NCBI RefSeq assembly: GCF_022669015.1
Contig: NZ_JAKKSL010000002.1
Span: forward strand, 434,001 to 498,000
From: Colwellia maritima
GTDB taxonomy: Bacteria > Pseudomonadota > Gammaproteobacteria > Enterobacterales > Alteromonadaceae
Direction of reading: 5' to 3'
Length of the DNA: 64,000 nucleotides
Below, piece after piece: positions 9,421-18,000 of this stretch. How positions within the stretch are numbered: position 1 is the stretch's first letter; the number at the start of each line of letters is the position of its first letter. The translations under genes were made by a program, and so were the position numbers. The notes beneath the pieces are model-generated. The model had not been told where the DNA came from. It searched no databases and saw only the letters and a list, made by a program, of their open reading frames with translations.

Positions 9421-10671
9421 ATGAAACAATATTTTTATGAGAGAGAGTGCCAAAACCCAGAATTGCGCGAGCAATCATTATTGGCGCGCTTGTCTGATTT
9501 TATCACTTATGCAAAGCAAGAATGTCCACATTATCAGCAAACTTTAGCGCATATTGATGCTGAAAAAATAACAACCCGAGAACTACTCGCACAACTTCCC
9601 ATTACGAGAAAATCAGATCTAGTGCGTTTGCAGGCAAAAAATTCACCTTTAGGTGGGTTGAATGCTAAAAACGCCAAGATAGGTCGAATTTTCCAATCAC
9701 CGGGGCCGATTTATGATCCTGAAAATACCAGTGATGATTGGTGGCGAATGGGACAAGCCTTTTATTCTGCTGGCTTTAGAAAAGGCGATTTAGTACAAAA
9801 TTGCTTGTCTTATCATTTGACCCCGGGAGGCTTTATACTCGACTCAGGCGCTAGAGCATGTGGTTGTGTGGTGATCCCCGCAGGGCCGGGGCAAACCGAT
9901 TTGCAACTTGATATTATTGAACACCTTAAACCGCAAGGTTATGCAGGTACGCCCTCATTTTTAAAAATATTGCTTGATAAAGCTAAGGTTGATAACCGAG
10001 ATATAAGCAGTTTAACTAAAGCTTTGGTTACTGGTGAAGCATTACCATCAGCACTTCGATCTGAATTCAATGCAGCGGGCATTGCAACACTGCAAGCCTA
10101 TGCTAGTGCTGATGTGGGACTTATTGGTTTTGAATCAAAAAATGATGATGGATATATTATTGCCGAAGATTTATTGGTTGAAATTGTTCGTCCGGGAACC
10201 TTAGAACCTGTTGCTGAAGGTGAAATTGGTGAAGTAGTGGTAACAAGTTTCAATCTAGATTACCCACTTATTCGTTTTGCTACAGGTGATTTATCTGCAA
10301 TAAAAACCGGTGTGAGTGACTGCGGTCGAACGAATATGCGTATAAAGGGCCGGATGGGGCGAGCAGATCAAACTACTAAAGTGAAAGGGATGTTCGTCCA
10401 TGCCGAGCAAATAGAGAAAGTTAGGTTGGCTTCTGCAAATATTGAAAAAATGCGTTTGTCAGTAACCCAAGTTAATTACAATGATCAAATGCATTTACAA
10501 TGTGAATTAGCCTCTAATAATAACTCTGAAGCTGAACTCGCAGAAATTGTTGAAAATATTAGTGCAACATTGAAAAAAATAACTAAATTAACGGGCTCAG
10601 TTGAAATTGTTGCTTTAGGCACTTTAGCAGACGATGGTAAAGTGATTGATGATTTACGAACCATTGGTTGA
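9421..10671 (+). CDS. Phenylacetate-CoA ligase-like AMP-forming enzyme (PaaK family)
   Basis: This 416-residue protein has PaaK-family architecture: a short N-terminal helical part, LPITRKSDLVRLQ, then a degenerate adenylation core. The core has the YASADVGLIGFE region near 226, followed by VVVTSFNLDYPLIRFATGDLSA near 280. PaaK enzymes form aryl- or acyl-CoA from the free acid, ATP and CoA. The usual SSGTTG loop is replaced by FQSPGPIYDP, as in divergent PaaK-like proteins of such transport operons. It starts 50 bases after the LivF gene. A second ligase in one operon suggests two acids or two chain lengths, which is inference. Confidence 0.75.
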   Translation: MKQYFYERECQNPELREQSLLARLSDFITYAKQECPHYQQTLAHIDAEKITTRELLAQLPITRKSDLVRLQAKNSPLGGLNAKNAKIGRIFQSPGPIYDPENTSDDWWRMGQAFYSAGFRKGDLVQNCLSYHLTPGGFILDSGARACGCVVIPAGPGQTDLQLDIIEHLKPQGYAGTPSFLKILLDKAKVDNRDISSLTKALVTGEALPSALRSEFNAAGIATLQAYASADVGLIGFESKNDDGYIIAEDLLVEIVRPGTLEPVAEGEIGEVVVTSFNLDYPLIRFATGDLSAIKTGVSDCGRTNMRIKGRMGRADQTTKVKGMFVHAEQIEKVRLASANIEKMRLSVTQVNYNDQMHLQCELASNNNSEAELAEIVENISATLKKITKLTGSVEIVALGTLADDGKVIDDLRTIG

Positions 10672-10728
10672 GTTGTGTGATACCCAATTGGCACTATTAT
10701 ATTAAACCGTAAATGTAAAGGATTGAAA

Positions 10729-11220
10729 ATGAATAAAAAAGCATTTCAAGATTGTTACCCAGAAGAGTTAAGCCATTGTTATGGTTGCGGTAAAAATAAC
10801 CCTGACGGCCATCAATTAAAAAGTTTTTGGCAACACATTGATCAAAATAACTTGCTAGAAAGTACGACTATTGCTCATCATATGCCCGATAAGGTATACA
10901 CGGCTATTCCCGGCTTTGTCTACGGTGGTATGATTGCCTCATTAATTGATTGCCATGGTACAGGCAGCGCTTCTGCTATGGCTTATTTGTCTCAAGGACG
11001 TGAAATGGGGAGTTTACCGGCATTACGCTTTGTTACCGGAGCACTTAATGTGAGCTTTTTAGCCCCTACACCACAGGGCGTTGAATTGGAATTAATTGGT
11101 CGTTTTAGTGAAATAAAAGAACGAAAGGTTATTGTTGATATAACCTTATCAGCCAATGACATAATTTGTGCTAAAGGGCAGGTTATTGCTGTGTTAATGC
11201 CAGATAGTATGGTTAAGTAA
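10729..11220 (+). CDS. Hotdog-fold thioesterase (4HBT/PaaI-like)
   Basis: This 163-residue protein opens with the CYGCGKNNPDG motif and continues with PGFVYGGMIASLIDCHGTGS, the helix and active-site region of 4HBT hotdog thioesterases. Such enzymes hydrolyse acyl- or aryl-CoA esters and often relieve CoA sequestration in catabolic pathways. ATG 10729 is chosen because AAAGGA ends seven bases upstream. It is the last gene of the transport and ligase operon and a MITE-like palindrome follows directly. Confidence 0.75.
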   Translation: MNKKAFQDCYPEELSHCYGCGKNNPDGHQLKSFWQHIDQNNLLESTTIAHHMPDKVYTAIPGFVYGGMIASLIDCHGTGSASAMAYLSQGREMGSLPALRFVTGALNVSFLAPTPQGVELELIGRFSEIKERKVIVDITLSANDIICAKGQVIAVLMPDSMVK

Positions 11221-11228
11221 AGTAAAAT

Positions 11229-11424
11229 AACCTGAGCTCGGCTTAACAAATGCTTCTCTAGCAGCTATTTTTCCTTACTTCTGCGTTAAATTTACTTGCA
11301 ATAGACCGGCTATTGACGCGAAATTTGCCTTGAATTAAGAAAAACTATCAAGCTAGAGATATATTATAAAAAATTTTATCAATATTTCAATTTGTTAGCT
11401 ATCTCTTAAGCCGAGCTCAGGTTA
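11229..11424. repeat. 196-bp palindromic MITE-like repeat (family A)
   Basis: The ends are a perfect 18-bp inverted repeat, AACCTGAGCTCGGCTTAA (11229-11246) and its complement (11407-11424). The interior is also a long imperfect palindrome centred near CAATAGACCGGCTATTG, so the whole unit could fold as one hairpin. It has no coding capacity. It occupies the gap between the convergent thioesterase and rlmF genes and may serve as their terminator. Confidence 0.75.
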
Positions 11425-11494
11425 AAATAGTAATAACAACCTAATGTTGAGTTGTTATGAATTTAATTGTTTTATATGGTGCAGAGCGATGTTG

Positions 11495-12403
11495 TTAGGG
11501 TTGTTTTTTGGTAAATTGCCAAGCGACAAAACGACTTATTTTTTGTCCCTGCGCCATATTAATAACGTTAACCTTCGAAACCTGTGCTTTTTTCAAATAC
11601 AGTTTTATTTTAGATAAATGTTCTTTTTTAGACACTAAGCAAGTAAACCAACCAACTTGCGTTTGATATTTTTTACTCTCACTGATCATTTGCTGAATAA
11701 ACGCCAACTCACCACCATGACACCATAATTCAGCTTTTTGCCCACCAAAATTTAAGGCTCTTTCATTACTTGTTTTTTTGCCTTTTTGTAAATTCTGCCA
11801 TTTTCGGTTAGTGCCTGAACTTGCCTCCTCTAATGATTTATGAAAGGGCGGATTGCACAGTGTTAGATGATAGTATTCTCCTGTGTTAATAATACCTTGA
11901 AAAATATGTTCGCTATTATTTTGTAAACGGCAAGTAATGTGTTTGGCAACCGTTTTATTGGCATTAACATTTAAATTAGCCGTGTTGACAGAAACAGGGT
12001 CAATATCAGAAGCAACAAAATGCCAACCGTATGCACGTGCGCCTAACATGGGATAAATACAAGTTGCTCCGGTACCAATATCTAAGACTGAGATCCGTTT
12101 TGTAGTTATTTTGTCTTCTTTTAATAAATCAGCAAGGTAGTGAATATAATCAACCCGTCCTGGAATAGGAGGGCACAAATACCCTTGCGGAAAATCCCAA
12201 TGTTCAATTTGATAATATGTTTTCAATAAAGCCACATTTAATGCTTTTACTGCGCTAGCGTTGCTAAAATCTATAGTGTCTTGTTGATTATATTTATTTT
12301 TTATAATAAACGGAGATAGTGATGGATTTGCTTTTTTTAACGTAGCAAAGTCGTAGCCAGAACGATGTTTATTACGAGGATGCAGTGCGGTTTTTATAGT
12401 CAT
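11495..12403 (-). CDS. rlmF: 23S rRNA adenine-1618 N6-methyltransferase
   Basis: This 302-residue methyltransferase matches RlmF. It opens LHPRNKHRSGYDFATL and has GTGATCIYP as the SAM-binding glycine loop near residue 110. The catalytic NPPF motif in LCNPPFHKS (near 181) is the amino-methyltransferase NPP[F/Y] type. It methylates N6 of A1618 of 23S rRNA. Its start codon adjoins the stop of the upstream DUF2947 gene, so the two are co-transcribed. Confidence 0.93.
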   Translation of the reverse strand: MTIKTALHPRNKHRSGYDFATLKKANPSLSPFIIKNKYNQQDTIDFSNASAVKALNVALLKTYYQIEHWDFPQGYLCPPIPGRVDYIHYLADLLKEDKITTKRISVLDIGTGATCIYPMLGARAYGWHFVASDIDPVSVNTANLNVNANKTVAKHITCRLQNNSEHIFQGIINTGEYYHLTLCNPPFHKSLEEASSGTNRKWQNLQKGKKTSNERALNFGGQKAELWCHGGELAFIQQMISESKKYQTQVGWFTCLVSKKEHLSKIKLYLKKAQVSKVNVINMAQGQKISRFVAWQFTKKQP

Positions 12404-12879
12404 TATTTAGGTTTGTTACCTATTTTAAAATAACCATTACTGGTGAATTGCACGACTTGTTGTCTTTTTTTCCCGATAAGAATAGGGCCATCATCCATAA
12501 ATAAAAAATTTTTCCAACAGCGTTTAAATACCACCCATGTTGTTTCAATTATATTGTCTCGGCTAGAACAATAATAAACAACCGTATTATTATCCCAATC
12601 TATATGTGTGTTAATAAGTTCAGGTAAGCTCTCATCAGTACTATCCCAAACCCCTTCCCATTTTCCTTGCTCTATCCAATTGCTTTTGTCAAATGGCCAA
12701 TCACCTTTTTTGAAAAAATCGGGGTGATCAGCTTGGCGACTAATGAAAGTATCCCACAAAACATTCGCGCGATCCTTTGCCATAGGTTTGATTTTTGCTA
12801 AATCATTTTCATGAATAGGTAGGCTTTTATGCTTAAAAATCCAAGCATTTTTTAATTGTTCTAATGGGATGTAGCTCAT
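12403..12879 (-). CDS. DUF2947 family protein
   Basis: This 158-residue soluble acidic protein has the opening YIPLEQLKNAWIFKHKSLP and the run DLAKIKPMAKDRANVLW, recalled as DUF2947 features of Vibrio, Shewanella and Colwellia. It is tryptophan-rich in the middle (KGDWPFDKSNWIEQGKWEG). No catalytic motif is visible and the function is unknown. It is the first gene of a two-gene operon with rlmF and touches it at one base. Confidence 0.6.
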   Translation of the reverse strand: MSYIPLEQLKNAWIFKHKSLPIHENDLAKIKPMAKDRANVLWDTFISRQADHPDFFKKGDWPFDKSNWIEQGKWEGVWDSTDESLPELINTHIDWDNNTVVYYCSSRDNIIETTWVVFKRCWKNFLFMDDGPILIGKKRQQVVQFTSNGYFKIGNKPK

Positions 12880-13187
12880 TAATTAGTCTCTACGATGATA
12901 CTAAGGCATATAAGTAGATTATACGGGAGTCAGTATATATTTATAATGAATTTGAACAATATTTTTCTAAAGGGGTATAAAGAATATCACCAGATAAGTT
13001 TTCAAAAAGCACATGCACTTGTCATATAGGGTAATTCAGTGAATACTAAAACTAGTTTAGCTAACTCGGTGTTGGCAGTATCGGTAATAAATAAAAAGTA
13101 TTCCTCGTATCTAAAGCGTACTTATCATTATGGAAATCAAGAGCCGAGTAGTCGTTATTATTATTCGAAAGTTTAAAGGAGTGTTTG
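12880..13187. other. Divergent intergenic region, no gene seen
   Basis: About 300 bases separate the minus-strand DUF2947 gene from the cupin gene. I see no convincing ORF, repeat or hairpin. It should hold promoters for both directions. Confidence 0.5.
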
Positions 13188-13670
13188 GTGGATAAATACC
13201 TAATTACTAAAAAAGAAATTGAAGAGATGGAAGGGGTATCAAAAACTCATTTCGTTAATGAAAATGCACAAAGAGTAAATAAATCACTTGGTGATCATAC
13301 CGGTTTAACGGGCTTTGGGTTTCATATTATCGAAATACAGCCTGGTTATGACTCTACAGAACTTCATAAGCATTATTATGAGGATGAGTGTGTTTATATT
13401 CTAGAAGGTGAAGCTACGGCTGAAATAGGTGATGAGACTTATTTAGTACAAGCGGGCGATTTTATTGGATATCGTGCTGATGGCTTAGCCCACAAGTTAA
13501 CCAACAATAGTGATTGTGTTTTAAAGTGTATCGTCGTAGGCCAAAGGTTAGATCACGATGTGGCTGATTACACAAATATTAATAAACGTATCTATCGCAA
13601 TAAGGGATTAAAATGGAATTTAGTAAATATTGACGATATTGAGGAGCCTGTTGCGGGTAAGAAAGTATAA
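13188..13670 (+). CDS. Cupin-domain protein
   Basis: This 160-residue protein has both conserved cupin motifs. Motif 1 is in PGYDSTELHKHYYEDECVYI (metal-ligand His, His, Glu) and motif 2 in AGDFIGYRADGLAHKLTN. Small single-domain cupins of this type are sugar or amino-acid binding enzymes or sensors; the substrate is not predictable. It begins with GTG 13188 behind AAAGGAG, with TTG 13185 as an alternative. It stands alone between an open intergenic region and a hairpin. Confidence 0.75.
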   Translation: MDKYLITKKEIEEMEGVSKTHFVNENAQRVNKSLGDHTGLTGFGFHIIEIQPGYDSTELHKHYYEDECVYILEGEATAEIGDETYLVQAGDFIGYRADGLAHKLTNNSDCVLKCIVVGQRLDHDVADYTNINKRIYRNKGLKWNLVNIDDIEEPVAGKKV

Positions 13671-13756
13671 CAAGCTGAGTAAATGTGGAGAAGAGTCGGC
13701 ATTATGTACACAACCATACTGCAGACACTTGTTTTAATTTTACTGTTTGTGCATAC

Positions 13757-13794
13757 ATCCTTGGTACTTTTTTAAACACTAGTAGTACAAGGAT
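13757..13794 (+). terminator. Possible terminator downstream of cupin gene
   Basis: ATCCTTGGTAC (13757-13767) is nearly complementary to GTACAAGGAT (13785-13794), with a T-rich loop. The stem is good, but there is no clear trailing T run and it lies ~90 bases past the gene. Confidence 0.35.
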
Positions 13795-13935
13795 ACAGCG
13801 AAAGATTTAGTATTATTTACTATCCATTGCATTGTTTTCATAAATCCGTATTATGCGCGACTTTCACTATTATTTTTAGCTAATACTCGCTTGTGTTACT
13901 GGAAATATATCATCAATAAGAGTGTGTAAATTTTA

Positions 13936-15255
13936 ATGAGAAAGTTGTTGTCGTCACCTGTAAAAATGCCATTATCTGCTGCAGAAAATCAGATTTATCA
14001 AAATACACTTAAATATGTTACTCCCTTAAGTTTGAATTTAATGGCGGTTAAAGTGATAAATAGACCCGAAGACTTCACCGGGTGGTGTGGCGAAGTCATT
14101 AGGCTATGTCGTGAAGATCTTAAAATTGAATTACTTGATGATGAACAATTTGCTCCATTAAAGAAATTGCAGCAGACCCTTGAAGAGGGGTTTACCATTG
14201 GTCAATGTAAAATGGCGCGGATTGCACCGTGGCCTATATTTGTTGATTTTATTGAAGAACAAAACACCATACACGCCTTAGATGAACGCTTACGTCTTTT
14301 AAATTATAGTAATAAGTATTGCCAAAAACCTTTAGCTGACTTATCAACTGAAGACCGTTTAGTCTTTGCGGGTAAACACACAAACCATCACAACTACCAA
14401 ACGTATGATTTTGATTGTGAATGGTTTGCTAGTACTAAAGGGGCTAAGGTTTTCCATGGATTACTTGAGCAATTCCCTGAAAAATTTGATGCAGCATTAT
14501 CTCATATTCCATTGGTTGGTGAAGTGAACTATGACCATTATCAAAACTTTGTAAGTGATTTTCAGGCGATTTTTTTAGCAAATACACCAGATAACTCACA
14601 GGGAAATAGCACAAAAACTAAAGCTCCCTTAACTGTTGCAACTCGTTTATTAGCGATGCGACGCCCAGATCAATTTATCGCCTTAAATAATAGTAAAATT
14701 GATATATTCTGCAAAGGACTATCTATCGTTAAATTCTCTAACACGGACTTTTCATCTTATTGGCATGACATGATAGGAACCTTACGTACTTTACCTTGGT
14801 GGAACCAAACCGAGCCGCTGCCTTCGGTTAATAATAGTGTTAATAACAGTATCGAAAGCATTATTGGTAGTGCCCCTGAAATGGTTACTGAGCATGACGA
14901 AACAACCATTGAACAAGAAAATCATAATACTAGTCGTGAACTTACATTATGGAATAACCGAGCAATTTTAATCGATTTATTTTTGTTTGCTGATCCTGCT
15001 TTAGCACAAAACTCAAACTATGTTCGTGCTCGTGATAAAGCGCTAAATAAGCCAGTAAATAAGTTACAGTCAAAATCACGCACTACATTCAGAAAGAATA
15101 GTACTGAGTCTATCGAATCTTTGGTTGATAAAGCACTTATGGCAGAAGATTTACCTGAGTATATGATTTCGAAACGAGACTCTATAATAAGCCAAGTTAA
15201 AAAAGGACACAGTGTTGAAAAAGCCATCAGTTTAATGCGTGCTATTTTTGGTTAA
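13936..15255 (+). CDS. Unrecognised 439-residue protein
   Basis: I do not recognise this protein. It looks soluble, with no signal peptide or membrane segment. It has an N-terminal helical part and a middle with RLLAMRRPDQFIALNNSKI at about 236-254. That string resembles the substrate-presenting segment of some restriction-like and winged-helix proteins, but weakly. A low-complexity Asn/Ser/Glu linker near 295-330 is followed by a basic C-terminal domain (KPVNKLQSKSRTTFRKN). It starts at ATG 13936. Its setting beside a mobile locus and a GTCCG repeat cluster suggests accessory DNA. Confidence 0.6.
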   Translation: MRKLLSSPVKMPLSAAENQIYQNTLKYVTPLSLNLMAVKVINRPEDFTGWCGEVIRLCREDLKIELLDDEQFAPLKKLQQTLEEGFTIGQCKMARIAPWPIFVDFIEEQNTIHALDERLRLLNYSNKYCQKPLADLSTEDRLVFAGKHTNHHNYQTYDFDCEWFASTKGAKVFHGLLEQFPEKFDAALSHIPLVGEVNYDHYQNFVSDFQAIFLANTPDNSQGNSTKTKAPLTVATRLLAMRRPDQFIALNNSKIDIFCKGLSIVKFSNTDFSSYWHDMIGTLRTLPWWNQTEPLPSVNNSVNNSIESIIGSAPEMVTEHDETTIEQENHNTSRELTLWNNRAILIDLFLFADPALAQNSNYVRARDKALNKPVNKLQSKSRTTFRKNSTESIESLVDKALMAEDLPEYMISKRDSIISQVKKGHSVEKAISLMRAIFG

Positions 15256-15340
15256 ACTTATCTTTTCAATATAGGAAAGTTAGTATTTTATGTGTGTTAT
15301 CTAGCAAAAATAAATACCCGCTTTACCGCTTAATATTTTG

Positions 15341-15407
15341 TGTCCGCTTTATACTAAACGGACACTCTAATGTCCGAACGGACAATTTAAACAATTAAAA
15401 ACGGACA
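15341..15407. promoter_or_regulatory. Cluster of TGTCCG/CGGACA half-sites
   Basis: Five half-sites fall within 67 bases: TGTCCG at 15341, CGGACA at 15359, the palindrome TGTCCGAACGGACA at 15371-15384, and CGGACA at 15402. They alternate in orientation, as expected for a multi-site operator or a folded single-strand element. No regulator is linked to them here. Confidence 0.45.
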
Positions 15408-15540
15408 CCTAAATTGTTTGGTTAAAATAATTCCTTTATTTAACAATATCTTATCTTTTATTTCGGTGTTGGCATAGAACTAGCTGTAGTAATGGTATGT
15501 AAAACTATAGCGAAGTGAATATGATTAGCTCTACTGCAAA

Positions 15541-15847
15541 CATTTAATTAGGCAACATTTAATTAGGCCACCCATAATAACTTTTGTAACATTTAATTAG
15601 GCCACCCATAATAACTTTTGCAACTTTCCCAGCATTTAATTAGGCCACCCATAATAACTTTTGCAACTTTCCATCATTTACCATCATTTAATTAGGCCAC
15701 CCATAATAACTTTTGCAACTTTCCCAAAGATAAACTACACTTAGTTTACCTCAATCAAGTATGGACACTATTGTGTTATCAGGCCACCCATAATAACTTT
15801 TGCAACTTTCCCAAAGATAAACTACACTTAGTTTACCTCAATCAAGT
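15541..15847 (+). repeat. Left-end fragment array of the Y1 element
   Basis: At least five copies begin ATTTAATTAGGCC (15542, 15557, 15591, 15634, 15687) and break off at different points 12 to ~95 bases later. A further copy starting AGGCCACCC follows at 15781. The longest fragments include the transposase leader and its first codons (ATGGACACTA at 15761). Confidence 0.85.
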
Positions 15848-16146
15848 ATGGACACTATGATGCCTAAACCACGCTCACAACAAATTAGTTTACTCAATAC
15901 CCCTTATTACCACATTTGTAGCCGCACTGTACGCAAAGCCTTTTTATGCGGGGTCGATAAAGAAACTGGCACTAGCTTTGAACACAGACGCGGTTGGATT
16001 GAAAAACGCCTGTTTCAATTATCCCAATCTTTTGCTATTGATATTTGTGCCCATGCTATCATGCACAATCACTTACATTTAGTGCTGCATGTGGATTGTG
16101 AGCAAATAAAACAGTGGTCCACAGCAGATATTCTTCAACGTTGGCA
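15848..16146 (+). pseudogene. Y1 transposase, 5' fragment (copy A)
   Basis: This copy encodes residues 1-100 of the transposase and differs from the full copy at a few positions, for example HRRGWIE for HRRRWIE. It includes the HUH motif HNHLHLV. At 16146 the gene stops at TGGCAT and a new left-end repeat begins with ATTTAATTAGG, so the catalytic tyrosine region is missing. It reads on into the repeat as a short nonsense tail. A functional product is unlikely. Confidence 0.85.
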
Positions 16147-16265
16147 TTTAATTAGGCCACCCATAATAACTTTTGCAACTTTCCCATTTAATTAGGCCAC
16201 CCATAATAACTTTTGCAACTTTCCCATTTAATTAGGCCACCCATAATAACTTTTGCAACTTTCCT
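16146..16265 (+). repeat. Three tandem 40-bp left-end units
   Basis: Three head-to-tail 40-base units start at 16146, 16186 and 16226. Each begins ATTTAATTAGGCCACCC and ends AACTTTCCC, the last ending AACTTTCCT. The third runs on into the leader of the full gene. Confidence 0.92.
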
Positions 16266-16299
16266 AGTATAAACTACACTTACCTTACCTTAATCAAGT

Positions 16300-17293
16300 A
16301 TGGACACTATGATGCCTAAACCCCGCTCACAACAAATTAGTTTACTCAATACCCCCTATTATCACATTTGTAGCCGCACTGTACGCAAAGCCTTTTTATG
16401 CGGGGTCGATAAAGAAACTGGCACTAGCTTTGAACACAGACGCCGTTGGATTGAAAAACGTCTGTTTCAATTATCCCAATCCTTTGCTATTGATATTTGT
16501 GCCCATGCTATCATGCACAATCACTTACATTTAGTGCTGCATGTGGATTGTGAGCAAATAAAACAGTGGTCCACAGCAGATATTCTTCAACGTTGGCATC
16601 AACTTTTTAAAGGCACGCTCCTCACACGCCAATATTTAAACAAACAACCACTGGCTGACTATCAACTCACCATGGTTGAACAAACCGCTAAAGTATACAA
16701 AGAGCGTTTAATGGATATTAGTCGGTTTATGCGCTCCTTAAATGAGCCTATCGCAAGGCAAGCCAATCAAGAAGATAAATGCACAGGCCATTTCTGGGAA
16801 GGACGGTTTAAATCTCAAGCCTTGCTTGATGAAGGTGCTTTATTGTCGTGTATGGCTTATGTTGATTTAAACCCAGTACGTGCCGCTATCTCCCCTACAC
16901 CCGAGCAATCAAGTTTCACCAAACATTCAATTACGTATTAAAGCGGCTATTAACGGTGAGCAACCCAAGCAGTTACTCCCTTTTACTGGTAATGAACATC
17001 AACACAAAACCCAGGGCATAAGCTTCAGCTTGAAAGACTACTTAACCCTTGTAGATGAAACGGGGAAAGTAATTCGAAACGATAAACGTGGCGCGATTAA
17101 CCCAAAAGCGTCTAACATTTTAGCCAGACTACACATCAGTGATGAAAGTTGGTTAAAACTCACCACACAATTTGAATGTATTTTCACGGGCGCTGTCGGA
17201 ACAGCTGAGCACTTAAGTGAATTTAGTGAACATGTAGGCTTAAAGCGAACACATGGCATAGCCAATGCCCAAGCTTGTTTGAATAGTGCTTAA
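16300..17293 (+). CDS. Y1/REP-associated-type transposase, near-complete copy B (frame broken near 16918)
   Basis: This transposase of about 330 residues belongs to the Y1_Tnp superfamily. The HUH metal motif is at H75-L76-H77 (HNHLHLV), CTGHFWEGRFKSQALLDE at 161-178, and AYVDLNPVRA at 186-195. Its Y187 occupies the place of the catalytic tyrosine in Y1 enzymes. A C-terminal domain (SFSLKDYLTLVDETGK) is typical of the ~320-residue marine variants. The frame changes at caCCAAACatt (16919-16924); CCAGC there gives F-T-S-I-Q-L-R-I-K, as in relatives. The start could be ATG 16300 or the ATGs at 16309 and 16312. It is probably the active copy that serves the surrounding end repeats. Confidence 0.85.
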
Positions 17294-17499
17294 TCACGTC
17301 ACTTAGCGACAAAACTATAAAACCATAGCCTAGATAGCATTTTGACAATGTTACGGCACACACTCACCTAAAATTCAGAAAAAGTGACGTTAGAGCTAAG
17401 AAAACCGATCTCCGAGCCATTTACCTGATCATTACGTCAATTATTTTAATAAAAAATAATCTGATTTACGTGTCGCTATTACTTTTGTATATCATGGGT

Positions 17500-17829
17500 G
17501 GCCTAGTTAATTCTCTCCCTTTTACTGGTAATGAACATCAACACTCCCAGGGCATAAGCTTCAGCTTAAAAGACTATTTAACCCTCGTTGATGAAACAGG
17601 GAAAGTAATTCGGAACGATAAACGTGGCGCGATTAACCCAAAAGCGTCTAACATTTTAGCCAGACTACATATCAGTGATGAAAGTTGGTTAAAACTCACC
17701 ACAAAATTTGAATGTATTTTCACGGGTGCTGTCGGAACAGCTGAGCACTTAAGTGAATTTAGTGAACATGTAGGCTTAAAGCGAACACATGGCATAGCCA
17801 ATGCCCAAGCTTGTTTGAATAGTGCTTAA
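17500..17829 (+). pseudogene. Y1 transposase, 3' fragment (copy C)
   Basis: It begins inside a right-end repeat (ATGGGTGGCCTAGTTAATT) and joins the transposase at S-L-P-F-T-G-N-E-H. It then repeats the last ~105 codons of copy B almost exactly, including the stop. The HUH motif and Y187 are absent. About 215 bases of 3' flank are duplicated after both copies (17294-17510 and 17830-18048). Confidence 0.85.
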
Positions 17830-18000
17830 CCACGTCACTTAGCGACAAAACAATAAAACCTTAGCCTAGATAGCATTTTGACAATGTTACGGCACACACT
17901 CACCTAAAATTCAGAAAAAGTGACGTTAGAGCTAAGAAAACCGATCTCCGAGCCATTTACCTGATCATTACGTCAATTATTTTAATAAAAAATAATCTGA

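Noticed and set aside
16146..16265. Tandem 40-bp repeats as a CRISPR array
   Set aside because: The units abut with no unique spacers and are plainly the left end of the Y1 element; no cas gene is present.
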